The notes below the pieces were generated by a model, which was not told where the DNA came from, did no database searches, and saw only the letters and a list, made by a program, of their open reading frames with translations. Both the position numbers and the translations under genes were made by a program. This document shows, piece after piece, positions 61,598-64,000 of a stretch of 64,000 bases of DNA. This stretch comes from Candidatus Endolissoclinum faulkneri L5 (GTDB lineage Bacteria; Pseudomonadota; Alphaproteobacteria; Thalassobaculales; Thalassobaculaceae), in NCBI RefSeq assembly GCF_000510265.1, contig NZ_CP006745.1, positions 429,444-493,443 of the forward strand. Reading direction: 5' to 3'. Within the stretch, counting starts at the first letter, position 1. Each line of letters begins with the position of its first letter.

Positions 61598-62124
61598 TCT
61601 AATCTCCGAGTTTTTGAATTTAGCCTATGGCTACCCGAAGCTTCAAAGTAACAAATTATCATTATCTAACTTTAAACCCCCGAAAAAAACTTACTTTAAA
61701 TATACTTAACAGTAAGATTAATATTATTAATTTAGCTAGCAACAATTTAGTCTTCTAGCAAATTAATGTAAAGTGAGCTTTTTCTTAACTAATATTTGTT
61801 TTGCATCAAGATCTAAAATGCTTCTTAATTTGATTAAGAATAGTAAATTAATAGAGATAAATGTATAATTTTATTGTAGCTTGCGCAACTAATAATGTAT
61901 CAGCAAAGCTAATATATATATACTACTTATGGAAGCATAGATGTAATTAATACAGATCTGTCCTTCAGTAATTATGCCTAACAGATTTTATATAGCAGTA
62001 TATAAAATCTGTTAGGCATAATTACTCTTAGAGCTTGATTTAATTATATCAATACGCTCTTAGTAAAACTATAGTACTATTTTTATTTTCTCTCGCTAGG
62101 AGAGCTGCAATCAATGTATCATCT
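61598..62124. other. 0.5-kb divergent spacer, purE/ribA
   Basis: Must contain promoters for both directions. Dominated by the 24-bp-arm inverted repeat at 61969-62024 and a small palindrome ACAGATCTGT near 61953. No FMN-riboswitch-like sequence was seen. Confidence 0.55.
61969..62024. repeat. Perfect 24-bp inverted repeat, 8-base loop
   Basis: The left arm (61969-61992) begins TAATTATGCCTAACAG and the right arm (62001-62024) is its exact reverse complement, ending CTGTTAGGCATAATTA; loop TAGCAGTA. It sits 100 bases before the ribA ATG between divergent genes, where a terminator is not expected. It could be a leader stem, a regulator site or a remnant. Confidence 0.9.
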
Positions 62125-63324
62125 ATGTTAACTAATCCTTATCATCAAGCAAGAGATACAACTACTGTTAATAATTCATCTATTGAATTTAATACTTCCG
62201 CTCGGCCTTTTATACGAGCAACAGGCCAAATAGCCGTTGATCGCGCTATCGCCGAATTACGACGTGGTGGATTAGTAGCTATTCGTGCTAGTCGCGATCT
62301 TGATCGTCTAGCGGTAGCTGCTGGTAGTGAGATGGCTACACGGGAACTTATGAGTCAGATGTCTGTTATAGCAGGCTCTGAGCCGCGGGTTGTACTAACA
62401 CGAAATCGGGCGGCAGCAGTTCTTGGTTCTGCTACTGAAGCACCAGCTGTTTCAGTAGCTATGGCTAATGATCTTGATGTGGATGCTGTCTTGGACCTTG
62501 CAGATCCCACAAGGAATGCCGGTATTCCATCTGGTCTTACCGCCTTACCTGAAAGAGCTGATACGCCAGCGACTGCTGCGGTAAAACTAGTAAAGTTATC
62601 TCGGTTACTTCCCAGCGCATTAGTTGCTTCAGTGCATGGTATTTCAGCTTCGACTATTACCGCTTGGGCTCGTGAGCTGACACTACTGGTAGTTGATGCT
62701 ATAGAAATTGAGCGTTTTGCTGCAACCACTTCTCATAGACTAATACGTGCAGCATCAGCTAAGGTACCAATGGCTGATGCTGAGCATTGTGAAGTAATTG
62801 CTTTTCGTCCGATGGATGGCGGGACCGAGCATGTTGCGATTCGTATCGGGAAGCAAGGCAACAATGCTAATCCGATCATGATACGTATTCATTCTGCTTG
62901 TTTAACCGGAGATTTACTGGGTAGTCTTCGTTGCGATTGTGGAGAGCAACTTCGTGGTGCTATTCGTGAAATAGCGAATGCTGGTGGAGGTGTACTGCTC
63001 TATCTAGCTCAGGAGGGACGAGATATTGGCTTGATTAATAAGCTGCGAGCTTATACTTTGCAGGACCTTGGAGCTGATACGGTAGAAGCTAATACTACAT
63101 TGGGCTTTGACGATGATGAAAGGGTTTATTTTCCAGCTGCCGAAATGTTACGCCAACTTGGAATTGATAGAGTTCGTTTGATGACTAATAATCCATCTAA
63201 AGTTGATCAACTCGCTGCCTGTGGCGTGAAGGTAGTAGAACGAATGCCTCACATTTTTGCTTCTAACAGCCACAACGAGCGCTATTTAAAAACCAAGGCT
63301 AAGCGCTCAGGACATTTATTGTAG
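62125..63324 (+). CDS. ribA: GTP cyclohydrolase II with degenerate RibB-like N-domain
   Basis: Opens GTP to start riboflavin synthesis. 399 residues. The C-terminal ~190 residues are RibA: zinc ligands C259, C270 and C272 in HSACLTGDLLGSLRCDCGEQ, the catalytic GRDIGL and TNNPSKVDQL. The N-terminal ~200 residues align in outline with DHBP synthase (AVDRAIAELRRGGLVAI) but the acidic DDEDRENEGD-type active-site loop reads ASRDLDRLAV, so DHBP synthase activity is probably absent. Alphaproteobacteria often have such a RibA, with a separate RibB elsewhere. The ATG at 62125 is 27 bases after AGGAG (62098-62102 region), and no better site is seen; an upstream ATG at 62114 is out of frame. Confidence 0.9.
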   Translation: MLTNPYHQARDTTTVNNSSIEFNTSARPFIRATGQIAVDRAIAELRRGGLVAIRASRDLDRLAVAAGSEMATRELMSQMSVIAGSEPRVVLTRNRAAAVLGSATEAPAVSVAMANDLDVDAVLDLADPTRNAGIPSGLTALPERADTPATAAVKLVKLSRLLPSALVASVHGISASTITAWARELTLLVVDAIEIERFAATTSHRLIRAASAKVPMADAEHCEVIAFRPMDGGTEHVAIRIGKQGNNANPIMIRIHSACLTGDLLGSLRCDCGEQLRGAIREIANAGGGVLLYLAQEGRDIGLINKLRAYTLQDLGADTVEANTTLGFDDDERVYFPAAEMLRQLGIDRVRLMTNNPSKVDQLAACGVKVVERMPHIFASNSHNERYLKTKAKRSGHLL

Positions 63325-64000
63325 GTGTTATTTCACTGAGAAGTAAGTAGACATACTCTAATGAAAGTTAGTTTTACATTGATTTGATTACTAAGCCAAT
63401 TTATTTAGTTCTCTAAATATGTTAGTATACATCGTCGTTGAATGCGCTTAAAACTTTAATTTTTATTGAGATAAATTGTTTTTGTTGAAATTTTTTAATT
63501 TCTGCTATAGAAAAAGTCGCTGAATTGTGCATAACAGAAACAGCGATTTCCCAGTAGCTAATGCTTTTATTGTTAAACGATAGCTTGTATAATTATATTT
63601 AATACAATAGTAGTATTTTTTACTCATCCATTACTAGATAACAAGTATATTATATTGACTGCATAACAAGCCAAATAGCTTTAAGTTTATAAAATTGATT
63701 GTGTTAATTTTAATGTTTTGGGAATACTAATACATAGAATTTTTATGAAATTTATTAGCTATATAATTAGCTAAATGTATTTATCCACAAGAGCTAGTCG
63801 TTATCAGAATTAAAATGATTTACTATTAAATATTACTGTTAATCACTTCAGCATACTTTACTATCAGTAAATTCATAATATATTTTGCTTTTGTTACTTA
63901 AATTAATTATGATCATTTATAGGTTAATAGGATAAATTGTAGGCAGGATTATATGACTAGATATATTCTATTTTATTTTAATAATTTATAATTAGCTAAG
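63325..64000. other. AT-rich end of the window
   Basis: No gene. A weak stem TCGCTG/CAGCGA at ~63517-63546 could end the ribA transcript. One consensus DnaA box TTATCCACA at 63781-63789 is probably chance. Confidence 0.5.

Noticed and set aside
61598-62124. FMN riboswitch before ribA
   Set aside because: The single long stem does not resemble the six-stem FMN aptamer and no conserved junction sequence is present.
63781-63789. DnaA box TTATCCACA as a sign of the replication origin
   Set aside because: A single consensus box is expected about once by chance in this much AT-rich sequence; no cluster, dnaA, parAB or hemE lies nearby.
1-64000. tRNA genes
   Set aside because: Occurrences of TTCGAA-like sequence lie in coding or pseudogene sequence and no cloverleaf could be built around them.

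Overview
The window looks like part of the chromosome of a reduced, AT-rich alphaproteobacterium, most likely a Rhodospirillales-type symbiont. The evidence is the gene families and their order: yebC-ybgC-pal-tilS-ftsH-folP-glmM-thiD, DUF3576-leuS-lptE-holA, rpsU next to a COQ9 gene, and a full-length ccm cluster. RNase E ends in an alphaproteobacterial Gly-Trp-Trp tail. By my own summing, the called genes cover only about 56% of the bases, and the spacers are often 1-3 kb of AT-rich sequence with no intact frame. This recalls the published tunicate symbiont 'Candidatus Endolissoclinum faulkneri' (reduced genome, very low coding density). That assignment is inference; no search was run.

Layout. 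1-6.8 kb: end of mtaB, ftsY, a 2.9-kb empty stretch, then rne. 7-11.5 kb: an aminotransferase, a clearly broken M48 peptidase gene, and an intact DsbA-like gene. 12.7-19 kb: the holA-lptE-leuS-DUF3576 block on the minus strand, divergent from a porin with a good terminator. 20-30.5 kb: acnA, rpsU, COQ9, a small membrane protein and a CorC-like protein, separated by long spacers. 32-48 kb: fau-ymdB-yebC, ybgC, pal, tilS-ftsH, folP, glmM, thiD. 49.6-59.5 kb: gpsA, then ccmB (inverted) and ccmCDEFGHI. 60-63.3 kb: purEK and a ribA-type gene.

Together the genes keep housekeeping alive: membrane targeting, RNA turnover, replication clamp loading, LPS export, TCA cycle, ubiquinone, cytochrome c maturation, folate, cell-wall sugar, purine, thiamine, phospholipid and flavin synthesis. 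No tRNA, rRNA, insertion sequence, prophage, CRISPR array or secondary-metabolite gene was seen.

The most notable signals are in the gaps. (1) The ruvCAB and tolQRAB genes expected between yebC, ybgC and pal are gone, leaving 2.2- and 2.4-kb spacers. (2) ccmA is missing and ccmB is inverted relative to ccmC. (3) Seven spacers carry tandem duplications with units of 20-26 bp. (4) Several spacers carry long perfect inverted repeats (up to 26-bp arms) without a U-tract. No clearly new biological system was identified.
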